NCBI GenBank assembly: GCA_965214235.1
Contig: CBDCBH010000003.1
Coordinates: forward strand, 558,001-622,000
Length of the DNA: 64,000 nucleotides
Reading direction: 5' to 3'
DNA from: Ilyomonas sp965214235
GTDB lineage: Bacteria; Bacteroidota; Bacteroidia; Chitinophagales; Chitinophagaceae
Shown: piece by piece, positions 53,054 through 60,859 of the stretch
Layout of the letters: each line of letters begins with the position of its first letter
How positions within the stretch are numbered: position 1 is the first letter of the stretch
Notes under the pieces: model-generated
Seen by the model: the letters and a program-made list of their open reading frames with translations, nothing else
What the model was told of the DNA's origin: nothing
The model's database searches: none
Translations under genes and position numbers: made by a program

Positions 53054-53072
53054 GATAACTTATAATTTCATC

Positions 53073-53891
53073 TTACATAAATTTCTTCTCCACCATAAAC
53101 AAAACTTTTCTATCCGCATCGCTTAACACGCGCAAACTATCGCCTTCCCAATGCCGGTGAAAGGCCTGTATGGCTGCAATGCTGTCTCTAATATCATAAC
53201 CAATAATGCGCAAAGATTGTACGCTGTTGAATGACTCGGGAACGGCAATGTTTGTAGTATCATCATACCATAAACCAAAACCCCGCTGCGCCAAACGCTG
53301 CCAGGGAAACGAAGGGTTCGGATCATCTTTTCGGGTAGGTGCAATATCACCATGACCAATAAAGTTTTGCGATGGAATATTGTATTGCTTCTTTAAGAAA
53401 GAAAGTACATGCAGCAGGCTTTCTATTTGGGGTTCGGCGAAAGGTTCAAAGCCATTGTTATCAAGCTCAATACCAATAGAAATAGAATTAATGTCGGTAA
53501 CGCTTCCCCAACGGGCAAGGCCGCCGTGCCAGGCGCGCAGATAATCGTTCAGCAAATGATGCACAGTGCCATCTTTACAAATTACATAATGCGCGCTCAC
53601 TTGTGTGCGCGGCAATGTAAAAGTGCGCAACGTTTGAGCGCAAGAATCCTGTGCGGTATGATGAATGATAACAAAGTTGGGTTTGCGCAAATTAAAGTTG
53701 GTAGTGCCTACAAAATAGGGCGATGGTGGTATTGAATCTATGCTATCGTTTGCAGGCAGTTCGCTTATTGTTTTTGCAAAATTTTTTGCCTCTTTTTTAT
53801 ATACTTTATTGGTGGCTGTATAAGGGTTATGCGAGCAACTGTACAATGTGTAAATGAGCAACGCAATGCAGAAAATAAAAACTGTTTTCAT
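53073..53891 (-). CDS. N-acetylmuramoyl-L-alanine amidase lipoprotein (Amidase_2)
   Basis: 272 residues. A lipoprotein signal ends in the lipobox LYSC near residue 19, so it is membrane-anchored. The amidase_2/PGRP domain shows FVIIHHTAQDSC near residue 75 (zinc His), SAHYVICKDGTVHHLL, RAWHGGLARWG, NSISIGIELDNNG near residue 140 and FIGHGDIAPTRKDDPNPSFPW near residue 178. It cuts the amide between muramic acid and the stem peptide in wall turnover or recycling. Confidence 0.93.
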   Translation of the reverse strand: MKTVFIFCIALLIYTLYSCSHNPYTATNKVYKKEAKNFAKTISELPANDSIDSIPPSPYFVGTTNFNLRKPNFVIIHHTAQDSCAQTLRTFTLPRTQVSAHYVICKDGTVHHLLNDYLRAWHGGLARWGSVTDINSISIGIELDNNGFEPFAEPQIESLLHVLSFLKKQYNIPSQNFIGHGDIAPTRKDDPNPSFPWQRLAQRGFGLWYDDTTNIAVPESFNSVQSLRIIGYDIRDSIAAIQAFHRHWEGDSLRVLSDADRKVLFMVEKKFM

Positions 53892-53970
53892 GGGTTAAAA
53901 ATAAGCGATGCGTTAATATCTTTTTACAACTTCATTGGCGTATCTTTTGATTTTATCAACAAAAACAAAT

Positions 53971-54708
53971 ATGCCCGAAGGTCCGCTGCTGGTGTTATGG
54001 AGAGAACAAACAAACAATTTTATTGGAAGAACAGTAACCGGTATTGAAAACAATACAAAGTTAGATGCCGAACGCATGATGGGCAAAACCATTACTGACA
54101 TTACATCATGGGGAAAGCACTTTTTAATTTGCTTTGATGGCTTCACATTGCGCATTCATTTTTTAATGTTTGGCGATTTATTTATCAACAAAAGAAAACC
54201 ACCTGAAAAAACAGTTAAGCTGCGGTTGCATTTTGATAATGACGAACTGAACTTTTACAGTTGTGCTATGCGATTGATAGAAGAGCCGTTGGATGATATG
54301 TATGATTGGAGTGGTGATTTGATGAATGAACAATGGAGTACAAAAAGGGCAAAACAAAAACTGAAAGCTATCCCTGATACTTTGGTGTGCGATGCGTTGC
54401 TGGATCAAACCATATTTTCTGGTTTGGGAAACATCATTAAAAACGAAGTTCTGTTTAGAAAAAAAGTTCATCCGGAAAGTAAAGTTGGCGCCATACCCTC
54501 GAAGCTTTGGGATGAACTCATTAAAGAATCCATCCTGTATTGCTGGCAATTTTATGAATGGAAAAAAGACTTTACACTAAGCAAACATTGGGAAGCGCAC
54601 CGGCAAAAAATTTGTCCGCGAGACAACATTCGATTTCATAAAGAATACACGGGCAAATTAGAACGGCAAAGTTTTTTTTGCAACGAATGTCAAACGAAAT
54701 ATGAATAG
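53971..54708 (+). CDS. Fpg/Nei family DNA glycosylase with altered zinc finger
   Basis: 245 residues from ATG 53971, chosen because mature Fpg/Nei enzymes begin MPEGP with the catalytic Pro directly after Met. The H2TH region DALLDQTIFSGLGNIIKNEVLFRKKVHPESK is near residue 145. The C-terminal zinc finger normally has two CxxC pairs; here the first is ICPRDN (second Cys replaced by Asp) while the second, FCNECQ, is intact. It would remove oxidised bases from DNA. The altered finger may bind zinc through Asp or be weakened. Confidence 0.88.
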   Translation: MPEGPLLVLWREQTNNFIGRTVTGIENNTKLDAERMMGKTITDITSWGKHFLICFDGFTLRIHFLMFGDLFINKRKPPEKTVKLRLHFDNDELNFYSCAMRLIEEPLDDMYDWSGDLMNEQWSTKRAKQKLKAIPDTLVCDALLDQTIFSGLGNIIKNEVLFRKKVHPESKVGAIPSKLWDELIKESILYCWQFYEWKKDFTLSKHWEAHRQKICPRDNIRFHKEYTGKLERQSFFCNECQTKYE

Positions 54709-54754
54709 TTATATTCCCTTCTCCACGAGTGGAGAAGGGTTAGGGATAAGGGAG

Positions 54755-55765
54755 TCATTTTACTTTCAACCGATACGCAAATAATGCCGTTAACAATGCG
54801 CTTGACAAGAGTAAATGCAGTGGTTGCGCGGCTTGCGGAAGGTTCATATTAAACAAAATGAGGCCTACAGCAACCGTTGCCAGTACCGATATTAAGATGT
54901 AATACGACACGCGTTGAAATGTTTGATATGACAGTGATTGCCAAAACAAATAAATGCAAAGCAAAGCCGCTATCCACGCCACGTTTTGATGAATTACAAA
55001 CACATAATTGAGTTGATGAATCCATGTTTCTCTTCCGGTAAAACTCATGGCTGCTGATATTTCATCTATCTGTTCTCTTACATCTGTTCCCAATATAATT
55101 TGCAGTAAAACCAAACCAAACGCAGCCGTGCTTAACCATTTTAATGGTTTGTTTTTAATGATATTTTCATTGCTAAGTTTGTGCAATACAATCACCGCTA
55201 CAAAACCAATGAGCAGCGCCAGCAACATGTGCAGCGTTATTTTTACAACAGCCAGGTTGGTATCTACCACTATCTTTCCCAACCACGCTTCAAAAGCGGT
55301 TAAAACCAAAAGCGACAAGCTCCACCAAACAATGCCTCTTCTGTTTTTCCAAAACAGCCGGACGCTCCAAACAATGTGTGCAATGATAACAAAGCCCAGC
55401 AAGCCCGTTACCAAACGGTTGATGTATTCAATCCAGGTTTGCGCAACATTGAATTTTGCGTAGTTGTTCTTCTCATATTGCTGCCAGTCATTTGCATTGT
55501 AAATCTTATCACTAACAAAAGATTGCTTTGCATATTTCAGGCTATCATTGTAAATAATAAACTGTCCTTTTTTGTAGGCATGGCTTTTTTGAAAATGAAC
55601 CTGGTATTCTTCGGTTGGCGGCACAGCATTGCCAAAGCAGGTAGGCCAATCGGGGCAACCCATACCGCTGCCGGTTGCACGCACAATGCTACCAGCCAAA
55701 ATAACCATAAAAACAAAAACCAGTAACAATTGTGTAAACCTGTAATAACCTTTATAATACTGCAT
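54755..55765 (-). CDS. ctaA: Heme A synthase (COX15/CtaA)
   Basis: 336 residues with about eight membrane helices. The N-terminal GSIVRATGSGMGCPDWPTCFG (glycine-rich, Cys pair) is diagnostic; heme-ligand regions are WIEYINRLVTG near residue 112, VKITLHMLLAL near residue 175 and WIHQLNYVFVIHQN near residue 247. It converts heme O to heme A in the inner membrane for the cytochrome oxidase encoded 5-9 kb downstream in this window. Confidence 0.93.
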   Translation of the reverse strand: MQYYKGYYRFTQLLLVFVFMVILAGSIVRATGSGMGCPDWPTCFGNAVPPTEEYQVHFQKSHAYKKGQFIIYNDSLKYAKQSFVSDKIYNANDWQQYEKNNYAKFNVAQTWIEYINRLVTGLLGFVIIAHIVWSVRLFWKNRRGIVWWSLSLLVLTAFEAWLGKIVVDTNLAVVKITLHMLLALLIGFVAVIVLHKLSNENIIKNKPLKWLSTAAFGLVLLQIILGTDVREQIDEISAAMSFTGRETWIHQLNYVFVIHQNVAWIAALLCIYLFWQSLSYQTFQRVSYYILISVLATVAVGLILFNMNLPQAAQPLHLLLSSALLTALFAYRLKVK

Positions 55766-55831
55766 AATTGCCTGTAAAATTGGTGCAAAAGTAAACGAGG
55801 AAACAGAAGCCTGTTGCGGTTGTAAACATTT

Positions 55832-55839
55832 TATGTTTG
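55832..55839 (+). promoter_or_regulatory. Candidate -7 box for rnhB
   Basis: TATGTTTG, an exact TAnnTTTG, with a TTG 15 bases upstream (slightly short spacing). It ends 14 bases before the TTG start at 55854 and 38 before the ATG at 55878, so it bears on the choice of rnhB start. Confidence 0.4.
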
Positions 55840-55853
55840 TATAAAGAATTGCC

Positions 55854-56426
55854 TTGTTACAGCGTTTTTATCACGACATGTTAATAGAAGCCGGATGCGA
55901 TGAAGCGGGTCGTGGATGCTATGCCGGACCTGTGTTTGCTGCAGCAGTTATTTTACCCAAAACATTTTTTCATCCTCTCTTGAACGATAGTAAACAACTA
56001 TCGGTTTTACAACGAAATTTATTACGACCCATTATTGAAAAAGAAGCGATCACTTATGCTATTGCGATGGTTAGCAATGAAGAAATTGATAAGATAAACA
56101 TTTTGCAGGCATCGTTTAAAGCCATGCATCTTGCAATAAATAAATTAGAAGTAAAACCTCAATTGTTGTTGATAGATGGCAACCGTTTTGTGCCGTATCA
56201 AAGCATACCACATAAATGTATTATTAAAGGCGATGGCTTGTATGCAAGCATTGCTGCGGCTTCTGTTTTAGCCAAAACTCACAGGGATGATTACATGACG
56301 AAACTACATGAAAAACATCCGCAATATAAATGGAGTAAAAACAAAGGTTATGGCACAAAAGAACATCGCGAAGCCATTCAGCAATATGGCTTGTGTGAGC
56401 ATCATAGAAAAAGCTTTCGGATTTAA
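55854..56426 (+). CDS. rnhB: Ribonuclease HII
   Basis: 190 residues from TTG, or 182 from the ATG at 55878. The catalytic acidic residues appear in IEAGCDEAGRGCYAGPV (D-E) , LLIDGNRF (D) and a C-terminal KGYGTKEHREAI. The region before LIEAGCDEAGRG (LLQRFYHDM) resembles the short leader of Bacteroidota homologues, favouring TTG, while the promoter box position favours ATG. It nicks RNA primers and misincorporated ribonucleotides in DNA. Confidence 0.93.
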   Translation: MLQRFYHDMLIEAGCDEAGRGCYAGPVFAAAVILPKTFFHPLLNDSKQLSVLQRNLLRPIIEKEAITYAIAMVSNEEIDKINILQASFKAMHLAINKLEVKPQLLLIDGNRFVPYQSIPHKCIIKGDGLYASIAAASVLAKTHRDDYMTKLHEKHPQYKWSKNKGYGTKEHREAIQQYGLCEHHRKSFRI

Positions 56427-56568
56427 TGTAGTTTCTATTGAAAATTCAAATCATTCATCTTGTACTTTTTATTGTATTATTACCCCTTGGCGGAGTTAAA
56501 TAAAAACAGAGTATTACTGTGCCATCGGCATAATATGTTTATAGAAAGAAGCAGGTTTCAGGAAAGTG

Positions 56569-56623
56569 GATGCTCCGTAGTATCTACCTGTGAAAGATAA
56601 ATAGGTAGATCCTACGGAGCATC
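56569..56623. repeat. Long inverted repeat, 21-base arms
   Basis: GATGCTCCGTAG-T-ATCTACCT (56569-56589) pairs with 56603-56623 with a single mismatch across a 13-base loop. One arm ends CCTACGGAGCATC. The length and near-perfect pairing suggest an RNA hairpin or a REP-like mobile unit. Confidence 0.7.
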
Positions 56624-56657
56624 TTTGTTTTTGTACATTTTTTCACTACAAACAGGT

Positions 56658-56672
56658 AGCCCTTATAGGGCT
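56658..56672. repeat. Short hairpin AGCCC-TTATA-GGGCT
   Basis: A perfect 5-bp stem following ACTACAAACAGGT and followed by TTCATTGTTTT. The AGGT next to it repeats the core of the 56569 hairpin (AGGTAGAT), so the two probably belong to one repeat unit. Confidence 0.45.
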
Positions 56673-56989
56673 TTCATTGTTTTGCAGTACAACTCCGCCA
56701 ACAGGTGTATTACTATACATTTGTTGCAGTTGGTTTTTGGGTATGGAAAAGCAATTTTCTTCTCTGAACATCATCAGAAAAAGGTTGTGAAATTGATGAG
56801 AGTAAAGTTCAAACTTTTATCAACCTTACTTGTTCAAGTCTTTAGCTGCTAAAACAGCTATTGTTTCACAATTGTAAATACCCATAAAAAACCCAACATC
56901 TCGCGAATGTTGCGCATTATTCTGCAAATTTTGCAGATTGTTCAAATTGCGATGAGCATCTATCGTATGTTTAATTAGGATGGATGCAA

Positions 56990-57015
56990 ACAGTAGGAGG
57001 TCAGAGTCCTACTGT
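56990..57015 (+). terminator. Terminator-like hairpin
   Basis: ACAGTAGGA (56990-56998) pairs with TCCTACTGT (57007-57015), then CTTTTGTTTT. It is shaped like a + strand terminator but lies 560 bases from rnhB, so either it ends an unannotated transcript from this region or it is another repeat copy. Confidence 0.45.
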
Positions 57016-57107
57016 CTTTTGTTTTAATAAACAAATTTGATGAGTAAATTACAAAACAAAATGACAGAACAAACTTAAATTCCAAATTACCTTTCCCTAT
57101 TAAATCC

Positions 57108-57725
57108 TTACGCTTCCGCTTCATTCCACACACCTGTGCCTTGCCTGGTTACCACATAATCATCGCCCGTACAATCAACAATAGTTGATGGAATCATACC
57201 TCCTATTCCGCCGTCAATCACAATGTCCACACGGTTTTTGAAGTTTTCATAGATCAGTTCCGGGTCTGTGTATTCTTCTACCATTTCACCTGGTAGTGAA
57301 GCTGATAAAATTGGCGAAGCTAATTGTTGAACAATTGTTCTTGCAATATTGTTGTCGGGTACACGCAAGCCGATGGTGTTTTTTTTACTTTGCAGCATTT
57401 TAGGTACTTCTTTACTGGCAGGTAAAATAAAAGTGAACGGGCCTGGCAGATAGCTTTTTAACAACCGGTACAACGGTGTGGAAATGCTGCGCGTGTATTT
57501 GCTTAAATCGCTCAAATCGTAACATACAAAACTCAACTGCGCTTTTGCAGGATCAATGCCTTTAATGAGTGCAATTCTTTCCACCGCTTTGTGCTGAAAA
57601 ATGTTACAACCCAACCCATAAATAGTATCGGTAGGATAAATAATAACGCCGCCATCCTGCAAACATTCAACAACGGTTTTAATGTTTCGGGGATTTGGAT
57701 TATCGGGGTGAATGTGCAACATCAT
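57108..57725 (-). CDS. L-threonylcarbamoyladenylate synthase (Sua5/YciO/YrdC family)
   Basis: 205 residues. The YrdC fold motifs are GGVIIYPTDTIYGLGCNIF near residue 28, KRP-type substitution IKGIDPAKAQLSFVCYDLSDLSKY, GPFTFILPASKEVPKML near residue 102, and IGLRVPDNNIARTIV then SPILSASLPGE near residue 145. It supplies TC-AMP for the t6A modification of tRNA, or belongs to the YciO-like side branch, since the ligand Lys-Arg-Pro reads DPAKAQ. A TATTTTTG box lies on the minus strand at 57824-57817. Confidence 0.85.
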   Translation of the reverse strand: MMLHIHPDNPNPRNIKTVVECLQDGGVIIYPTDTIYGLGCNIFQHKAVERIALIKGIDPAKAQLSFVCYDLSDLSKYTRSISTPLYRLLKSYLPGPFTFILPASKEVPKMLQSKKNTIGLRVPDNNIARTIVQQLASPILSASLPGEMVEEYTDPELIYENFKNRVDIVIDGGIGGMIPSTIVDCTGDDYVVTRQGTGVWNEAEA

Positions 57726-57831
57726 GAGCTTTGTTTTTGCTTGTTTTTTATAAAAAAATGGCAGAAAATCAACTGTTTTTATTCTCTCTTAACAATAATT
57801 TCATTCTATTCTTGCGCAAAAATAAATCCAA

Positions 57832-58119
57832 ATGCAATTGCGTTTTGTTGATGTTGTGGAAGATATTTGTACTGAAGAATTTAAGAAAAGATATTTCAAT
57901 CCGAAGGTTCCTGTTGTTATTAAAAACATGGCAATGTACTGGCCTGCTCACACCAAATGGAACAGCTCAATGAGTAGTAAATTAAAAGGTGTTTGGAATT
58001 TAGTGGGAATGCGCAATATTGATACGCTGATGAAAAAAGCAGTGCCGCAGATAGGTACGGTTAGAAACAGAAAAAATTTATTAAGCAACTGGAAAAAATG
58101 CTTGCATGACTTGAAATAA
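57832..58119 (+). pseudogene. Internally deleted cupin-like paralogue
   Basis: 95 residues. Residues 1-44 (FVDVVEDICTEEFKKRYFNP, then WPAHTKWNSS) align with the N-terminus, and residues 48-70 (SKLKGVWNLVGMRNIDTLMK) with the C-terminus, of the full-length gene directly downstream. About 200 residues, including the whole iron-binding cupin core, are missing, and the deletion keeps the frame. It is either a decaying duplicate or a retained mini-protein. Confidence 0.75.
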
Positions 58120-58251
58120 AACCAATTTATTGGTTGGATGATACATGTAACTGTATCTTTTCTATAAAAAAATCTTATTGAAAAAGAGTATACTTTATGA
58201 AGTGCTTTATCTTTACAAATTCTTCTTTTTGATTTATATAAATTATAATCT

Positions 58252-59133
58252 ATGCTTTTACATGCGGTAGATATAGTAGATGCCATTACTCCTGAAGATT
58301 TCAAACATAACTATTATAATACGCAGAAACCTTTAGTAATACGCGATTTGGCAAAAGGCTGGCCTGCTTACACCAAATGGACGTGGGATTATTTTAAAGA
58401 GGTTGCCGGTGATAAAAAGTTAGGTATTTATAACAATGTAAAAAGCGATGCCTACACACCCATTAACAAAGCGGACGATTACACAACGTTTGGTAAGTAC
58501 ATTGATATGATACGAAGCGGGCCGGCAGCGTGGCGCATTTTCTTCTTTAATATTTTTGCTCATGCGCCGCAGTTAAAACAAGATTTTGTTTGGCCCGACC
58601 AATATGTAAAAGGCTTTTTAAAAAGTTTGCCTTCTCTTTTTGCAGGCGGCGAAGGTTCTATCACGCACATGCACTTTGATATTGATTTACCCAATATTAT
58701 CCATACACAATTTATAGGGCGCAAGCGTGTGTTGCTGTTTCCCAATAAAGAGCAGTACAAACTTTACCGCAAGCCTTTCGAGGTACTGAGCTTAGCCGAT
58801 TTCAGCAACTATTATGACGAACAAAAAAGTAAGGTTGATGCCGTTAAATTTCCGGCTATCAAAAAGGCGGAAGGGTATGATGTAGTATTAGGACATGGCG
58901 ATACATTGTTCATGCCGAGTGGCTTCTGGCATCACATGGAATATTTGGAAAGTGGTTTTGCTATGAGCCTTCGGGCATTGGATAAAACCATGACAGGAAA
59001 ATTAAAAGGCGCCTGGAATGTAATAGGTATGCGCAATATAGACACGCTGATGAAAAAAACAGCACCTATACAATGGTACAACTGGAAGCAGAAAAAAATT
59101 TATAAAGCTGCAGAAAAAGAAATGACTCTTTAA
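58252..59133 (+). CDS. Cupin-like (JmjC-type) Fe(II)/2-oxoglutarate oxygenase-family protein
   Basis: 293 residues. ITPEDFKHNYYNTQKPLVIRDLAKGWPAYTKW is the cupin_8/JmjC N-terminal block. Iron ligands are H-x-D in THMHFDIDLPNIIHTQFIGRKRVLLF near residue 142 and the distal His in MPSGFWHHMEYL near residue 225. Relatives hydroxylate protein side chains or small molecules in the cytoplasm. A tandem truncated paralogue precedes it by 130 bases, marking a local duplication. Confidence 0.88.
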   Translation: MLLHAVDIVDAITPEDFKHNYYNTQKPLVIRDLAKGWPAYTKWTWDYFKEVAGDKKLGIYNNVKSDAYTPINKADDYTTFGKYIDMIRSGPAAWRIFFFNIFAHAPQLKQDFVWPDQYVKGFLKSLPSLFAGGEGSITHMHFDIDLPNIIHTQFIGRKRVLLFPNKEQYKLYRKPFEVLSLADFSNYYDEQKSKVDAVKFPAIKKAEGYDVVLGHGDTLFMPSGFWHHMEYLESGFAMSLRALDKTMTGKLKGAWNVIGMRNIDTLMKKTAPIQWYNWKQKKIYKAAEKEMTL

Positions 59134-59138
59134 GATTG

Positions 59139-59177
59139 AAGGTTCAAGTTAACAAGACTGTAATTAATTTGAACCTT
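59139..59177. repeat. AAGGTTCAA hairpin between convergent genes
   Basis: AAGGTTCAA (59139-59147) and TTGAACCTT (59169-59177) form a perfect 9-bp stem with a 21-base loop, followed by GTAGCTTGTTTCTTT. It may end both the cupin and korB transcripts. The same core recurs in the repeats at 25511 and 27078. Confidence 0.55.
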
Positions 59178-59192
59178 GTAGCTTGTTTCTTT

Positions 59193-60248
59193 CTATACAA
59201 TTTCCCACACTTCTTTTCCACGCAGTAACTTATCTAAATCACCGGCTCCTTTGGTGGAAATAGTTTCTTCAATCTGCAGGCGCATTACATCTTCATAACA
59301 AGCACGGTCAACTTCATAAAACACACCAAAAGGTCTCGGAAAATGTCCTTCTATTCTCCAGTCGTCAAACATGCGGATAAGCAATTGCGCTTTATAAAAA
59401 TCATTCTCGTCATGTATCCATAAATCATCAATACCTGCTTCTTCGCCAATGGTTACCACAACAGGTTTAATACCATCGAGTTTAATGCCTTTTTGTTGAG
59501 ACGAGCCAAATACCAATGGCTTATTTTGTTCTAAAAACAAAGCTTCTTCGGGCTTGGTCGTTTTCTCTGTAAAAATTTCAAATGCACCATCATTAAAGAT
59601 GTTACAATTTTGATAGATTTCTAAAAACGATGCGCCTTTATGAGCATGGCTGCGTAGCAACATGGTTTGCAAATGCTTTGGGTCTCGGTCCATACTTCGT
59701 GCAATAAAACTTGCATCAGCGCCCATAGCCAAAGCCAACGGATTAAACGGATGATCTATACTTCCATAAGGCGTGCTTTTGGTAATTTTATTTTTTTCTG
59801 ATGTAGGAGAATATTGCCCTTTGGTTAAGCCATAAATCTGGTTGTTGAACAATAATATATTCACATCAAAATTGCGGCGCAGTAAATGAATGGTGTGATT
59901 GCCGCCAATGCTAAGCGCATCGCCATCGCCGGTTACAATCCACACGCTCAATTCAGGTCGGGTTGCTTTTAATCCGCTGGCTATTGCCGTTGCACGACCA
60001 TGAATAGAGTGCATTCCATACGTATTCATATAGTACGGAAACCGGCTGTTGCAACCAATGCCGCTGATGATAACAATGTTTTCTTTTGCTATACCAAGTG
60101 TAGGCATTACTTTTTGCACTTGCGCCAATATTGAGTAATCGCCGCAACCAGGGCACCAACGCACTTCCTGGTCGGTGGCAAAATCTTTAGCTGTTAAAGC
60201 CACTGCAGGGTTTTCTTTTACTTCTATTTCTGTTATTGCCTCGCTCAT
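59193..60248 (-). CDS. 2-oxoacid:ferredoxin oxidoreductase beta subunit (KorB-like)
   Basis: 351 residues from MSEAITEIEVKENP at 60248; the longer frame adds an unrelated leader. The CPGCGDYSIL cluster-binding block is near residue 32, ISGIGCNSRFPYYMNTYGMHSIHGRA near residue 61, and the thiamine-diphosphate motif GDGDALSIGGNH near residue 104, with NNQIYGLTKGQYSPTS following. It pairs with an alpha subunit to convert 2-oxoglutarate (or another 2-oxoacid) to the acyl-CoA, reducing ferredoxin. No alpha-subunit gene is adjacent in this window. Confidence 0.9.
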   Translation of the reverse strand: MSEAITEIEVKENPAVALTAKDFATDQEVRWCPGCGDYSILAQVQKVMPTLGIAKENIVIISGIGCNSRFPYYMNTYGMHSIHGRATAIASGLKATRPELSVWIVTGDGDALSIGGNHTIHLLRRNFDVNILLFNNQIYGLTKGQYSPTSEKNKITKSTPYGSIDHPFNPLALAMGADASFIARSMDRDPKHLQTMLLRSHAHKGASFLEIYQNCNIFNDGAFEIFTEKTTKPEEALFLEQNKPLVFGSSQQKGIKLDGIKPVVVTIGEEAGIDDLWIHDENDFYKAQLLIRMFDDWRIEGHFPRPFGVFYEVDRACYEDVMRLQIEETISTKGAGDLDKLLRGKEVWEIV

Positions 60249-60353
60249 CTGCTTATAAAAATTTCGGTTGCAAAGGTACGATGGCAAAGTGTTGTTTCGA
60301 TTTTGCAAATCTAATTTCAATGTCAGAGATTAGTTATTTAAGGAAATATTTCG

Positions 60354-60386
60354 CATAAAAAAAGCTGCAATTATCTGTTGCAGCCT
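60354..60386 (-). terminator. Terminator of the cytochrome oxidase operon
   Basis: On the minus strand GCTGCAA and TTGCAGC form a 7-bp stem (60364-60370 and 60378-60384) followed by seven T bases. It lies 24 bases beyond the coxIV stop codon and before korB. Confidence 0.8.
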
Positions 60387-60407
60387 TAAATAAAAACGAA
60401 ATATTGT

Positions 60408-60839
60408 TTAGTCTAACTTTTTGGGCTCATCACTATGTTCTTCTCTTTCTTTTGCCGGTGCTTTTTGCAAGCTTTTTACTTTGTAATAAGGATTAAAAGT
60501 ATTACGGTTGTTATTGTAAGAATTGCCATCATACAAAAACGCGATGATGAACCAAACAAACAACAAAAGCGGAATACAGATGGTCATAATCAGGTTTCTG
60601 ATTTCATGCTTCAAGTGCATGAAATAACCAACAATATAAAAGGCTTTTGCCAGCATTAAAATGAGAATAACGCCCTTTACAAGATGCCTGGAAAAACTTT
60701 CTTCCGACATATTAATCATGGAAAATCCAAGTCCTAACTCAATAATGGTAAGAACAGTAAGAATAATGGTAACACGCATAATTTCCTTTGTGCCGCCATT
60801 GTTATGCTCATGATATTCAACCGCCGACATTTGTTCCAT
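60408..60839 (-). CDS. Cytochrome c oxidase subunit IV family protein
   Basis: 143 residues with three membrane helices (IMRVTIILTVLTIIELGLGF; GVILILMLAKAFYIVGYFMHL; IRNLIMTICIPLLLFVWFIIAFLYD), the layout of prokaryotic COX IV. The hydrophilic C-terminus is Lys/Glu-rich. It follows the second subunit III gene product order by 21 bases and is the last gene of the oxidase operon. Confidence 0.88.
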   Translation of the reverse strand: MEQMSAVEYHEHNNGGTKEIMRVTIILTVLTIIELGLGFSMINMSEESFSRHLVKGVILILMLAKAFYIVGYFMHLKHEIRNLIMTICIPLLLFVWFIIAFLYDGNSYNNNRNTFNPYYKVKSLQKAPAKEREEHSDEPKKLD

Positions 60840-60859
60840 ACAATAAACTTTTAACTAAA

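Larger units (their letters stand above)
56427..57107. other. 681-bp intergenic region rich in hairpin repeats
   Basis: No gene-like frame. It contains at least three inverted repeats, listed separately, and an ACTACAAACAGGTAGCCC segment of a type I associate with Bacteroidota intergenic repeats. Nothing resembles a tRNA. The middle part (56680-56980) shows no structure that I can name. Confidence 0.5.

Noticed and set aside
56427..57107. CRISPR array
   Set aside because: The inverted repeats differ from one another, are not regularly spaced and have no cas genes nearby. No array was found elsewhere in the window.
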